Below are positions 30,109 to 41,996 of a DNA stretch of 64,000 nt, one piece after another. The number at the start of each line of letters is the position of its first letter. The first letter of the stretch is position 1. This DNA is from Amorphophallus konjac (Eukaryota; Streptophyta; Magnoliopsida; Alismatales; Araceae), in contig CM040118.1 of NCBI GenBank assembly GCA_022559845.1, positions 163,328,331 to 163,392,330 of the forward strand. Reading direction: 5' to 3'. The notes under the pieces were generated by a model that was not told the DNA's origin, did not search any database, and was given only the letters and a program-made list of their open reading frames with translations. The position numbers were made by a program, and so were the translations under genes.

Positions 30109-32919
30109 ATGAAATCCATTATCGAGCTTCCGAGGTTTGAAGGTGTAGAGTTTTACAAGTGGTTTAATCAACTTAGAGAGTATGTGATGCAGGTTAATAC
30201 AGATCTATGGATAATCATTGCACATAGCTCTTATGATGTTCCAAAGGACAATTCCTTATGGAAAACCTCTGACCACTTGAAATATGCAAGGAATCAGAAG
30301 GCCCTGGATCTAACTCTAAGGGCTATAAACACTGACAAGTTTCAATGTGTGCTTGAGTGTTGCAGTGCATCAGAAGCTATTAATATGGTTGCAGCTATCA
30401 AATGTCAAGATGCGGTAAAGTGTCTCATGGTAGTAGACGAAGACGAGGATTATATAGAGGAAACTTCGTCACAGGTTAATTCTGATACTGGCAATTTCTC
30501 TCTCGAAAATTTGATTATGTTGAATGAGCATCTAATTGAGAAGTAGGATAAAATTAAACTTGAGAAAAAGAAACTAAGAAAAGAAATGTTGCATGAAATT
30601 AGAAGTATGAAGGTGGAAAATGAAAACCTAAAGTCTGAAAATGAGAGTTTAAAAAATAGAATCATCAAAGAAAATGATTCTTGCAATGAATGTGATGTTC
30701 TCAGAGATCTGATTAATGATATAGATTATGATGACAATGTGCAAAAATAATTAGTCAAATCTCTGAAAGAAGAAAACAAATTATTATTGGAAAAGAAAAA
30801 GATTGAACAACGCAAATCTGGAATCATTTGTGATGTTTGTCCTACATTGAAAGAGTCTTATGATACTTGCTTAATAGATGTTCAAAATTTTAAGGAACAA
30901 AATGGTTCTTTAAAAATTGAGAATCAAACATGTTTGAATAAGATATCAGAATTTGAGAATCAGCTGAATAAGAAGAAAGACGAGCATCTAAAAAGCATGC
31001 AAGAATTGATCGAGATTAATTCTGTAATGGACAAACTGAAGTTTGAAAATGTAGAAGTTCAAAAAGATAATGAAAATCTCAAGGCTAGAATGAATGAAGT
31101 CAATAAGGAACCCGTACATATTTCTTCTGTAGAGTCAAGCTGCAACAAGTGCTCAATTCTGCGAGAATGTAATGAGGAACTCTACAGTGAAAATGAATGG
31201 CTGAATAAACAAATTGCTTCGTTTAAAGAGGATCATAAAAATCTGCTTGGTGAGAAAATTAAAGTGGAAGAAAGAGAAGTGGAACTAATTGAGAAACTGG
31301 AGTTGATGTCCAGTAATGAAAAATGTGATGAAGAAATTAAAAAATTGCATAGGGAAAATAAAGAACTGAAGGAACAAAATAAGAAACTCATGGTCTTGAA
31401 CATTGTCGCATCTGAAAGATGGTTAACCCTTGAGAAAGAGAAAGCTGCAAATAAAGAAACTCAATATGAGAAGGAACAAAAATTGAAACAATTGAATAAT
31501 GCCGTATCTGAAAGGCTTCGTGCTTTAGAAAAAGAAAAAGCTGTTAGTATAGAAAAAGCTGAGAGACTGTGCAATCTTGAACAAGAAGTTGAGAAACATA
31601 AAATTACAAATAAGGTGCTAAGTGAGTGTCTTAATTGTAGTGAACAAGAGATTGCCAGTTATGAATTGCACATTGCCTCCCTAGAAAATATAATTCATGA
31701 TCTGGAAAAATCACCATCCAAGTCTGCTGAAAATAAAGGAAAAATGATAGTTGTCATGGAAGGCGAGGATGATGATTCAAGAAAGGGGATTAGTTGTAAT
31801 TCTGGTGTTAAGGAAATCATTAGAAACTAGCTATACACTACTTTTGTGCAAAGCTCTGATGTAGCTGGTACCCCAAGTCAATCCCCAAAATAAAATAAAA
31901 ATATGAAAACACCTTCATTATCTGTCTTTCAATTTCAGGCTCAGAAAAATGAACAACAAACAAAAGTTGTGAACAAGGGTAAACAATTGAACAAGAATGG
32001 TAAGAAAAATAAGGTCAAAAATGTCCCTACTTGTGTCTTGAAATCTGCTAGCTCTGCTACATCTGATGGGTCAATGCATACTACTCATGACTCATTTACT
32101 TATTCGTATGCATCTGATAAGAGTGTTTCATGCCATCATTGTGGCAAGGTAGGCCATGTAATGGATGTTTGCAATTTGATGCCTGAGGATGAGCACCTCT
32201 GTGAAACAATGCATTCTAAGAATTCATTTGTTAGAAACCATGCTACTAAGAAATCTGATGCTTCATGCTATTACTGTGGTAGGCGTGGTCATTTAATGAA
32301 TGAGTGCTCTGTTATGAAATTCGATGATAGGATGCATACTAGATATTATGCTAATCATCATGGCCTCAAAAGAAACACGTTTACTTCAAACCATCACATT
32401 ATTTGTTTTAACTGTAACAAACGTGGTCACAAAGCCATTAAGTGCTGGTTTGGATCTACTTGGGGTAAAAATGGTTCTAAAGGTAAGCACATAAGGTGCT
32501 TCGAGTGTGGGAAGCATGGCCATACAGTCGAGGACTGTTGGTATGTTCGGGAAAATTCTATTAATCCCTATTCTGTCAAATTCTCTACAAAATGACCTGT
32601 GAACTTTTCATGCTTTAACTGTGGTAAGCCAGGTCACAAATTTGTTGAATGTTGGCTGATTAAGAATAAGAAACATAATGTCCATGTAAACAACAGAACA
32701 TTTCATGCTCAGGTTCATAGGTCTCATGCTGCTGTTGATATGCATTATAGGACCAGAAAATCTGCAGTTTCATGTAGATATTGTGGTAAATACGGTCACT
32801 TCATGGCCAATTGTTATCTGATGGATTTTGATAATAATGTCGCTAAGAAACTGTTCATAACTCCTGTTAGGGTTAATACAGGACCCAAGGCAGCTTGGGT
32901 TCCTGTAGGATCAAAATGA
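30109..32919 (+). pseudogene. gag: Gag of B (coiled coil plus six CCHC knuckles, five stops)
   Basis: One continuous frame from ATG 30109 to the stop at 32917-32919, interrupted by stops at 30544, 30748, 31828, 31891 and 32593. The N-terminal region has LPRFEGVEFYKWFNQL and LWIIIAHSSYDVP. A long coiled coil includes CSEQEIASYELHIASLEN, shared with A and C. Six knuckles follow: CHHCGKVGHVMDVC, CYYCGRRGHLMNEC, CFNCNKRGHKAIKC, CFECGKHGHTVEDC, CFNCGKPGHKFVEC and CRYCGKYGHFMANC. It ends NTGPKAAWVPVGSK. The TAA at 31891 sits at exactly the site of the only stop in A, whereas TAG at 31828 replaces the CAG of A, so the stops have different histories. Confidence 0.87.
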
Positions 32920-35330
32920 TTACTTTGCTGCAGGTGTGCCTTGGAATGAATAAAGAGGGGTCAATAAACCAAGGCACTCAAAAATTGAAAGACCCCATGA
33001 TCCTGCTCTTCAGGTATGTTCTGAGCACTTACTTCAAATTCTGTCATCTGAAATCGTGAGTTTGAAAGGTTTGAATATCATGTTGATTTGGTCTGTGCTG
33101 AATTGAAATCATCTGAAAATTTGAATTGCACATAATGTTTATGGTAATCTTCTTTTGATTGAATTGCATGTCTGTTTCATGAGCTTTCATTATAAAACCA
33201 TGTGTTACGTTTTCTTTGTATACCATGCATTTAATCAGGGGGAGTTTGACTGCTTTCGCATGATGTTCATACTTTGAGCTATGTGTGCACATGTTCATTG
33301 AAGATATGTTGAATTCATTTCTCATCTGCATGCATTAATGTTTTGACATCTGTTTGTGCACATAGAGAAGGTTAGAAACTCATGAGCATAGTCTGCACAT
33401 TCATGATGCATATTTTTTCAAAACTCCCTGCATTCTATCATTGCACTTGTTGCATTTAAAATCTTCATACATTGCATATAGTCAGGGGGAGTTTGGTTAT
33501 CCCTGCATAATGTTCATTACATTCATGTGCAGGAAATATCTCCAGGAGTGTCATGGCATATGAATGCATGTAGAGCAGTGTATTGCATATCATCATATTT
33601 GAAAAATCTAAAAAGAAATGACTCATTGTATCTAGACAGGGGGAGTATTTGAGACTCATTTTTCATGATCTAAACCCTTCCATATCTAGTCACTCAAATC
33701 TTTCTCGAGTTGAACTAGACTTTATTGTTGTCAAGATGATCTGTCTGTACTCCAGACTCAGCTATTGGTTTCTTGTAAATCTATCTGATGCATATTGATC
33801 ATACCTGTTACAAGCATGAGTTCCGTTTGTCTTACTCTCTATGCATGTTTGTCAAATGTCTCTTGCTGCTAAATGCTCTGTCCATGTTAAACGTACAGAG
33901 AAGTGAAGTAATATCAGTTTGTGTACCCTTTCACAAATCTGAAATCATCCTTAATAAAGAATCTTCTATTATACAGGTTTAAGAATGTTTGTTGATTTGA
34001 ATTAGTTTAAGTCTTATGTATTCCTAAGTTTGAATTTGAAGGACCTGAAAATATCTGAATCAATTTTTTTTTTTTGTAAACCTTAATTGACTGTCTCATG
34101 TAAGTTCATGTAAGATCTTTCGACATCTGAAAATTGAAACCTTGATTTACTTTGGTTGAAATGCATGTAACCTGTATTGTTTTTAAACAAGTCACTTTGA
34201 AAATTAAAAGGGCAGCAACAGCAAAATCATTGTAAAAGAAATGAATATTGTGGCAGAGTAATGACTGAATTGCACTGAGAAACTGAACCCTCAATCAAAG
34301 AAATGGAGAGGAATTTATGTCATGAAGTGCTTCATGTTACCTCTGTTCATATGGTCAAATCTATAGGGCTGGTTTCACTTAGTAACTGGGGGTACTGGCG
34401 TCTGAAAAACATATACCCTTAATGTCAAAGGTGTAAATCATCTGTGTAGTTTTTGATCAGAGACAGATATGGTAGTTTATGCTTAGTAACTGGGGGTACT
34501 GGCATCTAACCCATGTGTACCCTTAATGTCAAAGGTATAAATGACACCAGTCTGGTCGCTAAGCTCAATGTTAAAAGCAAAAGTGAAAAGGACTTGCTGT
34601 AACCCTTGCAATTCAAAATTCACTGAGTGTTACTTTATTTAACCTCAATACTCTTGACTATTTTTCCTAAAGAAGTCAATGGAATTAATTGTGTAACATG
34701 AAAGGAGTTTGAACTAGAATGTTATATGAGAAATTGGTTCATCTTTATTAAAAAGTTGCTTCAGATATGAGTATTGTATTTTATTGACAAACCTTGTGTA
34801 CATCATTCTTAAACCATGCTTTTCAATCAAAGCCATTTCATAAGCTTTTATAATAGAAGATTATGAAACTTTAAACATGGATATATGAATTGGGTACCCC
34901 ACTGAAAATCTTTTATTCTCATGTACTTTGGCTTGGAGATCACACCTGCTCAGATTCTGCTCACTTGAAACTCATTGTGCTTATCTTCTACACTCTTTTA
35001 CAGTCCACAAATCAAGTTGTGCTTCTGTTAATTTTTTCAATCTGTCATGATCCGAACTGCTATATCAATGTACCAGGTATCAGACTTCCAATCTCACTGA
35101 TCCTGTGGTTGCTGATCATTCATGATCCTCTTGTTGCATTCATGTTGTGTCATTAAGGGGGAGAATAGCTTTTCTATGCCTTCATGACTTAGTCAAAGGG
35201 GGAGTTTTTACTTCAATCATTTCCTACATGCTTGTATTTCTCTCTCAAACTATTTTCTTTTTGCAGATGTCAAAGGGGGAGAATAATTTGCCATGAGAGT
35301 CAATGTTGACTCATAGTATTGCCATCATCA
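32920..35330 (+). other. Non-coding interval of B replacing pol
   Basis: About 2.4 kb, no pol motifs. Contains AGGGGGAG tracts at about 33238, 33484, 33640, 35157, 35199 and 35276. A duplicated block CTTAGTAACTGGGGGTACTGG occurs at about 34378 and 34481 (roughly 100-bp repeat). Partly alignable with A. Confidence 0.7.
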
Positions 35331-35343
35331 AATAGGGGGAGAT
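35331..35343 (+). other. Polypurine tract of B
   Basis: AATAGGGGGAGAT abuts the 3' LTR start TGTTGTGCC. Confidence 0.88.
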
Positions 35344-35574
35344 TGTTGTGCCTCTGTGATTTTGATGATAGCAAACACTATAAGTCACCATGTGTTTGCA
35401 TAAAAGATTGAATGAAAGATTGAATGTTTATGCATCTTCTCTTGCTTGCTGTGCATTGCTTAAGTCAGTGTTGGTGAATAATTGTTGTATGCATCACGAG
35501 TATAATTGCTGTATGCATCACAAGTTTGATGAGCATTTCATGGGTATGCTTGTGCATGCATCACACTGAAGAAG

Positions 35575-36335
35575 GTCAGTGCATTTTCTGTCTCGGTGCA
35601 AACTTTGCATACTTATATAACATAGTCAGTGCATGTTTTACTTCGGTGCATATGTGCACTCGGTGCAATGTTGGTCGTGAACACAACATACTTGGGTCGG
35701 TGCATATAGAAGATTGGTGCAAAGTTTTGCCTCAGTGCAAACCTTGCCTCGGTGCATATTGTGTCCATGCTTACATTAAGGTCAGTACAACCCTTTTCAT
35801 TCAGTAGAGCGTCCGTATGTGACCGAGCATAAGGTCAGTGCAACCTTTGTTGGTGCACCCTGGATTGGTCGGTGCAAGGCATCCTTTGCACGCACCCAAG
35901 TTGGTGCATTCTCTTGGCTACTCATACACAAGGCCGGTGCAGAATTCTAGTTTGTGTAGACTAAAGTCAGTGCATATCTTCATCAGTGCATTGATCTGTT
36001 CACGTATTTGAGTCCGCGCTCTTAGCAATATTAAGTCGGTGCAAGATTTGGTTTCAAAGGATCAACGTCGGTGCAATGCCTTTAGCACATCAGGTACGTA
36101 TGTGCAATATTTCTCATAGCATTCACTGAGTCGGTGCAACACTTGCACCAAGTAATTAGAGTCTGTGCATCCCTCTAATACTCGCACACACGGAGTCCTT
36201 GCAAGGCTGCTCATGACCCGAGCAGGTCTGTGCAATGCTTACACATTGCATACACATAGCTAGTGCATCCGTTAGTCTTGTGCTGCAATTAAGTCTGTGC
36301 ACATCTGGCTTATTCACCTATTGACTCCGTGTAGT
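35575..36335 (+). repeat. Motif array GTCGGTGCA in 3' LTR of B
   Basis: About 27 copies counted by eye, uninterrupted here; the best place to study the array. Confidence 0.87.
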
Positions 36336-36429
36336 CCTGTTTAACTCTTTACTATATGTATAACTATCTCGAGCTGATATTTCTTTCTGACTGTATGACA
36401 TGTATTTTTTTTGAGAAGAATAAGAATGG

Positions 36430-36566
36430 CACGTGATCCAAGAGTGAAGGAGGTGCCAAGATCGTGACACGTGGAAAGCATTGAGCTAGGATGCTACCAC
36501 GTGGGCCAAGGCATTTGGGCGGAAATCGTGAAAAGCACACGCCCTACATCTGTTGCTTATATAAAA
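36430..36566 (+). promoter_or_regulatory. Core promoter of B, 3' LTR
   Basis: CACGTG at 36430, 36468 and 36498, then a TATA box at about 36558. The middle G-box is CACATG in the 5' LTR. Confidence 0.72.
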
Positions 36567-37546
36567 AGGAAGCCTCTCCTTCATGTGAAAGGGATCGAAG
36601 CAGAAAGATCTAGAGCTAGCACGATCCAGAGAGGAAGAGGAAGAAGGAGAGAGAGAGCTTTTGAGAGCAGAGATCGAGAGAAGAAAAGAGAGAATAATAG
36701 AGAGGGAAAAGAAGCAGAAGAAGAGGAAGAAAGAAAGAGAGTGAAGAAAGAGCTCGAGGAGAAGAAGATAGAAGAATTTCCTGAAAGATTAGTTCCACTA
36801 GACCTTGGATCAAATCCAGGCCAGTCAGCTCCCTGAGAGCCACATTGGTGCTATCATCGTATATAGCTTTCTGTCGCTATGATTTCTCATTTCCTAATTT
36901 TTCTTTTACACTCCTTATTTCAAGCTGTTTGTCAGCAGAGCAAGCTGTGATGCTCAGCGGGCAGAGGAGGATTCCTCTGGACGGGTTAAGCTATAAGCCC
37001 CAACGTTTGCAGAGGTGTGGTATCCTCTGGTCGGCAAAGCTGTAACGCCCAGCAGTCAAGCTGTGAGTTAGCGGATGGCTAAGCTGTATTGCCCAGCGGA
37101 AGCAAGCTGTGATGCTCAGCTGATGTTGGCAAGCTGTGAGGCCCAGCTGTTAAGCTGTGTATCAGCAGAATCCACACTCTAGTTGGAGTGTGGGGTGGAC
37201 ATAGGTCAGTGGACCGAACCACCTTAAAATGTATTATCTCCGTGATTTGATTTCTTATCTGATTGTCGATAGATGAATGGCTAGGAGCGTTTCATTTGAG
37301 TATTCTATCCGAATTCTTTAAGGCACACGTTGTTCGTACTTGACTCTGTATACGGATTAGACTTGGCTAGGTGTCCATAGTTCAGTAGCCCAACTGATTG
37401 ATCAAGTGCTTCTGCGAATCTCTTAGTTAGAAGATCTCAATTGATTTCTATTCGTTAACTCTGATTGCTTTAAGTGTCAATTGAGCGATGTTTTAAAGAG
37501 GAATTCATTCACCCCCCCTTCTGAATCCATCGCACCAGCTCTAACA

Positions 37547-37551
37547 CTCCG
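37547..37551. repeat. Target site duplication of B, right copy (CTCCG)
   Basis: CTCCG, identical to 26049-26053. Confidence 0.92.
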
Positions 37552-38997
37552 CGTCAGCCTTGCCTCACCTGAAAAGCAAAGGGGGTGAGCCTCATCTCAT
37601 TGGCTCAGTAGGGGTCCCGCAGATCCCTACCTCACAACGAGAAACCACACGGTGCAATAAGCAATAAGAGAGGACAATGATTAAATAAATTAAAACAGAT
37701 GGAGATAGTAAATAATAAATAAGAGAACTACACTAGTGCGAGTCTGACGAACCATGTGGCACAAGGAACTAGAAGTACAGAGCTGTTAGAACGGTCACCT
37801 CGAGACGAAGGGAAACAGAGTCACTACAGCATAGAAGACGGGAGTACTACCCACTAGAAGAAAGGCCGGATGCGTCGACTGACGTCTTAGTCCGCACCCC
37901 AGGTGTCTCCCTACTTGCCCCAGGTGGAAACTGAGACACACTACAATGGAACCACATAACAAGGACTAGCTGGGGTCACGCTCGTCAGCACGGGTTTGAC
38001 GCCCCCAACCACGTGTGCACACACAGACCCTGCGCTCTAGGTCAGATCCTCTAGTTAGTTTTCCCCCCAGCCTAGACTCAGGCTGCAAAGACGAGGGGCC
38101 CTACGGTAACCAGCCTAAAAACCATCACACCGGAATAAGCTCTCCACCACTCCCAAGTGGGTCCGCACACATGTACACAGGAAAGCTACGACTAGTGGGA
38201 AAAGGGGGTCACTGGAGGTGTGGACTCGCTAAAAGCGGAAACCATCGGTCCGTACTAACTCCTCTAAATGCACAGAACACACCAGGAGGCAACTTGTGTC
38301 ACGAAAATTGAGAACTTTAGACTGGATGGCTGATCCATAAACTACCGGCACGAGGGACGCAAGACGGAACACGTGAGGACTCGAAACAGGAAAAAATGAA
38401 GCTCGCAGGGAGAGGGGTCTGAGTGGCCACACTCCTGGTTGCCCAGGGTTCTAGGCGGCTAGGGCCATGGCCGCTCACCCCCCTGGCTCCCCAGCCTGGG
38501 CGGCCAGACTTCTGGCCGGGCAGACAGGGCAGGGTGGATAACACCCTGGCCACCCATGCCCTGGGCTTAAAATCCCCAGGTGGACACTCTGGTGGCCTCC
38601 CAGTCAGGGCCTAGGCGGCCATCCCTCTGGCCGCCCAGCCCTTGGGCAGGGAACATTGGACGGCCACCACTGTGGCCTCCCAGAATAGGGCCTGGGTAGA
38701 CACAGTGCTGGCTGCCCAAAGGTCTAGGCAGCCAGGGCTGTGGCCGCCCAAAGGAGAAGAGCCCCTGGGTGGCCAACTCAATGGCTGCCCAGCCCATCAG
38801 GTGGCCAGACTTCTGGGCACCGTACTGGGCAGAGACGGCAACCCAGTTGGCCATCTCTGGAGCAGGGAACCTCTAGAAACCTTCTGGAAGGCTTTCCCAC
38901 CCCCAACTTGCACCCATTGCAACCGGGAGGCTCAAAGAAACAAGGGGAGCTAGTCCCCGACGAGATTACATTAAAAAAATTGATCTAAACAAGGTAT
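37552..38997 (-). repeat. Chromovirus-type LTR G, right part
   Basis: Resumes LTR G after B. It contains CACCTGAAAAGCAAAGGGGG and GGCTCAGTAGGGGT, comparable to a block in LTRs F and E (GTGAGC...GCTCAGTAGGAATT), supporting a Tekay/Del-like origin. GC-rich hairpins fill 38420-38850. No TG/CA right end was identified; a different LTR start follows at 38998. Confidence 0.6.
38420..38850 (+). repeat. GGCGGCCA/TGGCCGCC hairpin array in G
   Basis: About nine imperfect palindromes of form (C/T)TGGGYGGCCA, 5-9 variable bases, TGGCCGCCCA, spaced 35-55 bp; for example the pair CCTAGGCGGCCA and TGGCCGCCCAG at 38610-38640. All are CpG-bearing. Spurious ORFs on both strands arise from the repetition. Confidence 0.85.
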
Positions 38998-39221
38998 TGT
39001 TGGGCATGTGTGGAATATGGTTGATTCTATTATTTTGATGATGTTTGACTATGACTCATTGATGAGTCTTATATGAAATTAATGATGTCAACATGTATAA
39101 GTTTCAGGTCATAGTCAACACTGTGGCATGCGAATGGTTTCTTGAAGATGAGTAGTATAAAGATTTCATACAATGGTGTAATGAGATATGATGCATTGAA
39201 CCAAAGGGTATGAACAAGGCC
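38998..39221 (+). repeat. LTR fragment K (SIRE-like start)
   Basis: TGTTGGGCATGTGTGG with TATTTTGATGATG resembles the LTR starts of A, B and C (TGTTGTGCC...TTTGATGAT). Only about 220 bases remain before LTR F begins. Confidence 0.45.
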
Positions 39222-40351
39222 TGTCACGCCCCGAACCGATAGCAGCAGAAGACATGCTCAGAATGTGGCAGTGATTCATTCATGATACAGAGCAAACCAA
39301 AAGACATAAACACAAGACAATTGGCGCCAAAATGAATGTAAGTTTTCTTAATATCAAAGTCATTATTACAACCTTGACTCCATTACATTAAAGAAAAAGG
39401 GAAACGACCCACTATTACAGGACTTGACTTAAGAAAATAAAGACCGACTCTCAAAACTCGGGAACTCCATCACTCTTGCCCGTCCCCATCTGTAGCACTT
39501 TCTTCATTAATACTTGAAAAATGTTGAAAGGAAACGGGGTGAGCAAGAAGCTAAGTAGGAATTACTCTCTATCACCAGGTAATAAATAAGTGATTAGCCT
39601 TTTTATGATGTATGAAAATAAACAACAATGCATATCAGAAATAATAACCATCATCGGGGATAGCAAGGTAACGAGGATGCTCAAGAGGATATAGTAGATG
39701 AGAGGCACATACAAGAACAAGATCAAGATGAGATAACGAAGAACATGTACAAAAGATTGCATGTACTAGCATTCATATCAACAAATTGTCCCTTCAGGAC
39801 TGGTATGTACTAGAGATTCCAAACACTAGAGTTCATATCACAAATTGTCCCTTCCGGACCTCATATACAAACATGTCAAGTCACGCAAGTACTGGAGATG
39901 CCCATGATGTAAATGTGTCTAGATCAAATCTTGCATATAGTTGGTGCAATGCCACACCCGATGATTCATTATACCAGTACATGTCTGGGCTTTGCCTCGC
40001 CCCTAGGACCAGATCCGGACCCTTATAGTTCATGCCTAGCATTGAGTGTCAAGTTGGACCCAAAGTCCCGTATAATATAATTTCAGACAATTTACTAATG
40101 GCATCGGAGTTCCAAGAATAGCTCATGAAATTCAAGAGAACACGAGTAGGAAAAAGATTTCCTTAAAGAATAGCTAGCTGATTAATCCAAAGGAAAGCCA
40201 TTTAGGGAAAATGACTATAAGAAAGGTTGTGAATCATTCCCAGGATCATGTCTCCAAAATAGACCCATTAGAGGTCCAAATATCAAGGAATGTTAGCCTA
40301 ACAAGGCTAAGATGTTATAACACATAGAATGATGTGTGTGAGGTCATGAAG
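39222..40351 (-). repeat. Tekay/Del-like LTR F, partial
   Basis: Begins TGTCACGCCCCGAACCG (plus strand), the complement of the ...GGGGCGTGACA end common in Tekay/Del LTRs. It shares GAGC...AAGC(T/)AAGTAGGAATTA and the region around 39890-40030 with LTR E (61700-62150). It contains a local duplication: AATTGTCCCTTC at 39784 and 39842. It is cut at its right by element C. Confidence 0.65.
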
Positions 40352-41896
40352 TGTGCCTTGCATATGGTTATATTTTTGATGATAACTAACCTTATAAATA
40401 ACTTTGTGTCTGCTTGCATATGTAGTTGATGTCAGTGTGCATTCATGAGCTTTGCTATGCTTGCATGTATTTCCATTGAGTCGTTGTGCTCTTGAGCAAG
40501 TCTTCATAGTTGAGATTGATTTTTCCATATTGCTAGACATGCATATAAGCTCGTGGATGGTTATGAGTAGAAGCTCTATGCATATGCTTATGTGTCTAGT
40601 TAAGGAGCTTTTATCACTCATAATCCATGATTTTGATATCCATGTAGATCTCATGTTCTACATTGTCTTTTACAGGAGAGAGATGATTGGAAGACACCTA
40701 CAAATCACATGGATGCATGGTAATATCTATTTATGTGAATCTTGGTGGAAAGAGGTTGACATGTGGTGTAATATTGATTAAACCCCAAGGAATACTTGGT
40801 TTTTGTGTTTAAACATTCAATATCTTCCCGTCATCCTTGGAATTGTAGATCTGTGTCTTGACTTGTCCTTGACCATCCTAGGTCTTATAAACCCACTTGT
40901 GCTTAACCTTTTACCCCTTTGCCCCTGGGTTCATGGTAGACCTATTGGGGGTCTTTTTGGATGGTTCTAGAAGGGTTATCATGGTCTTTTCTTGTCTTCT
41001 ATATATGCTATCTTGTGAACTCCGAATTTATTTAAATATTTGACACGAAATCCCCAATTGAGCTAATGTTTTCTATCTTGTAGGTCAAGAAAGAGGAGAA
41101 GAAGAGGAAGGGGAAAAGAAGGGGAGATTTGATCTTCATCCAAGAGGTTTTGAAGATCGTGGAAGAAGGAAAAGTGTAACGGATCGAGGAGAGGATCAAG
41201 AGGACGTTGAAATCATCACCATCCGACTAGAGCTTCAAGATACTATTTCTATTAGTCTTAGAAATCAAAGGGGGAACAATCTCTACATCCTTTAGTTGTT
41301 ATTTTATGATGTTTGCCATGTGTTCTATTTCGATCTGAGCTTATATTATTATTTGTGTTTATTTTCCAAACCTGAAAATACATTTTGTGTGTGTGACCGT
41401 TTGTGTATACGGTCGTGTTTGATCGCCTGCGTGCGATCGTGTGTGTCGTTGTGCTGCGTTTGTTGCAGTGTATGTGTGTGTGTTGTGATCCGGTCGTCGG
41501 ATGGTGTGGGAGACTCCGTCTTAGTGTGTGTGTGTGTTGGGGCGTGTCCTCGTTTGTGTTTGGAGCATTGTCTCTGTATTGGGGATTTATCCCTGAGTGA
41601 AGTCTCGCCAGGTTTGGTGAGGGGTGGACGTAGGGAGCCCGTTGTGGTCCCGAACCACCTTAAAAATTACTGTGCACTTTGGTTTGATTTATGTGATTGC
41701 GTGGTTTACTTGTTATATCCGTTTGTATGATTGTGTGGGAATGGAGAGATTGAGAGAATTAGTTACCTTGTTTAGTTAATTTCGACAATCTTGTTAAAAG
41801 TAATTAATTCCATTGCGTAAGCTTTTTAATTAGCCATCTAGTGTGGTGGACAATTCACCCCCCCTTCTTGTCCGCTCGCCTACCCCGGGACCAACA
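40352..41896 (+). repeat. 5' LTR of gag-only element C
   Basis: TGTGCCTTGCATATGG to GGGACCAACA, about 1.55 kb. It has TATATATG at about 41000 and GGGGTGGACGTAGG followed by GAACCACC near the end, conserved with A and B. It lacks a clear motif array. A TG/GTGT-rich block is at 41390-41550. Confidence 0.78.
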
Positions 41897-41898
41897 AT

Positions 41899-41910
41899 TG
41901 GTATCCGCGC
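41899..41910 (+). other. Primer binding site of C (variant)
   Basis: TGGTATCCGCGC three bases after the LTR end; A and G of the usual TGGTATCAGAGC are replaced by C at two positions. Confidence 0.6.
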
Positions 41911-41996
41911 AAGGCTCTGTTGTCCTTAGATCTAACGATCAACAGAGAGATCCCAATGTACTGTTAATCATGAATTGTTCTATTGATCATATTTTG

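Larger units (their letters stand above)
26054..37546 (+). mobile_element. Gag-only SIRE-like LTR retrotransposon B (11.5 kb)
   Basis: Sister family to A with the same plan: LTR 26054-29966 (enlarged by solo LTR J), primer site, gag 30109-32919, non-coding interval, polypurine tract, LTR 35344-37546, CTCCG duplications. Gag aligns with A along its length, but the U3 motif array differs in sequence. No pol is present. Five in-frame stops in gag make this copy inactive. Confidence 0.92.
35344..37546 (+). repeat. 3' LTR of B
   Basis: 2203 bp, TGTTGTGCCTC to CTCTAACA. It contains the GTCGGTGCA array (about 35575-36335), three G-boxes (36430, 36468, 36498), TATATAAAAAGG at about 36558 and the U5 repeats. 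It lacks J and so shows the pre-insertion site. Confidence 0.93.

Noticed and set aside
34890..35156. 88-residue hydrophobic ORF in the non-coding interval of B, possible env-like protein
   Set aside because: No counterpart in A or C, no signal for a conserved membrane protein, and short.
38015..38988. Several GC-rich ORFs in LTR G
   Set aside because: Produced by the GGCGGCCA hairpin repeats, in competing frames on both strands.
41296..41730. 144-residue Cys/Val-rich ORF in the LTR of C
   Set aside because: TGTG-rich low-complexity U5 sequence ending at the primer site; no domain.
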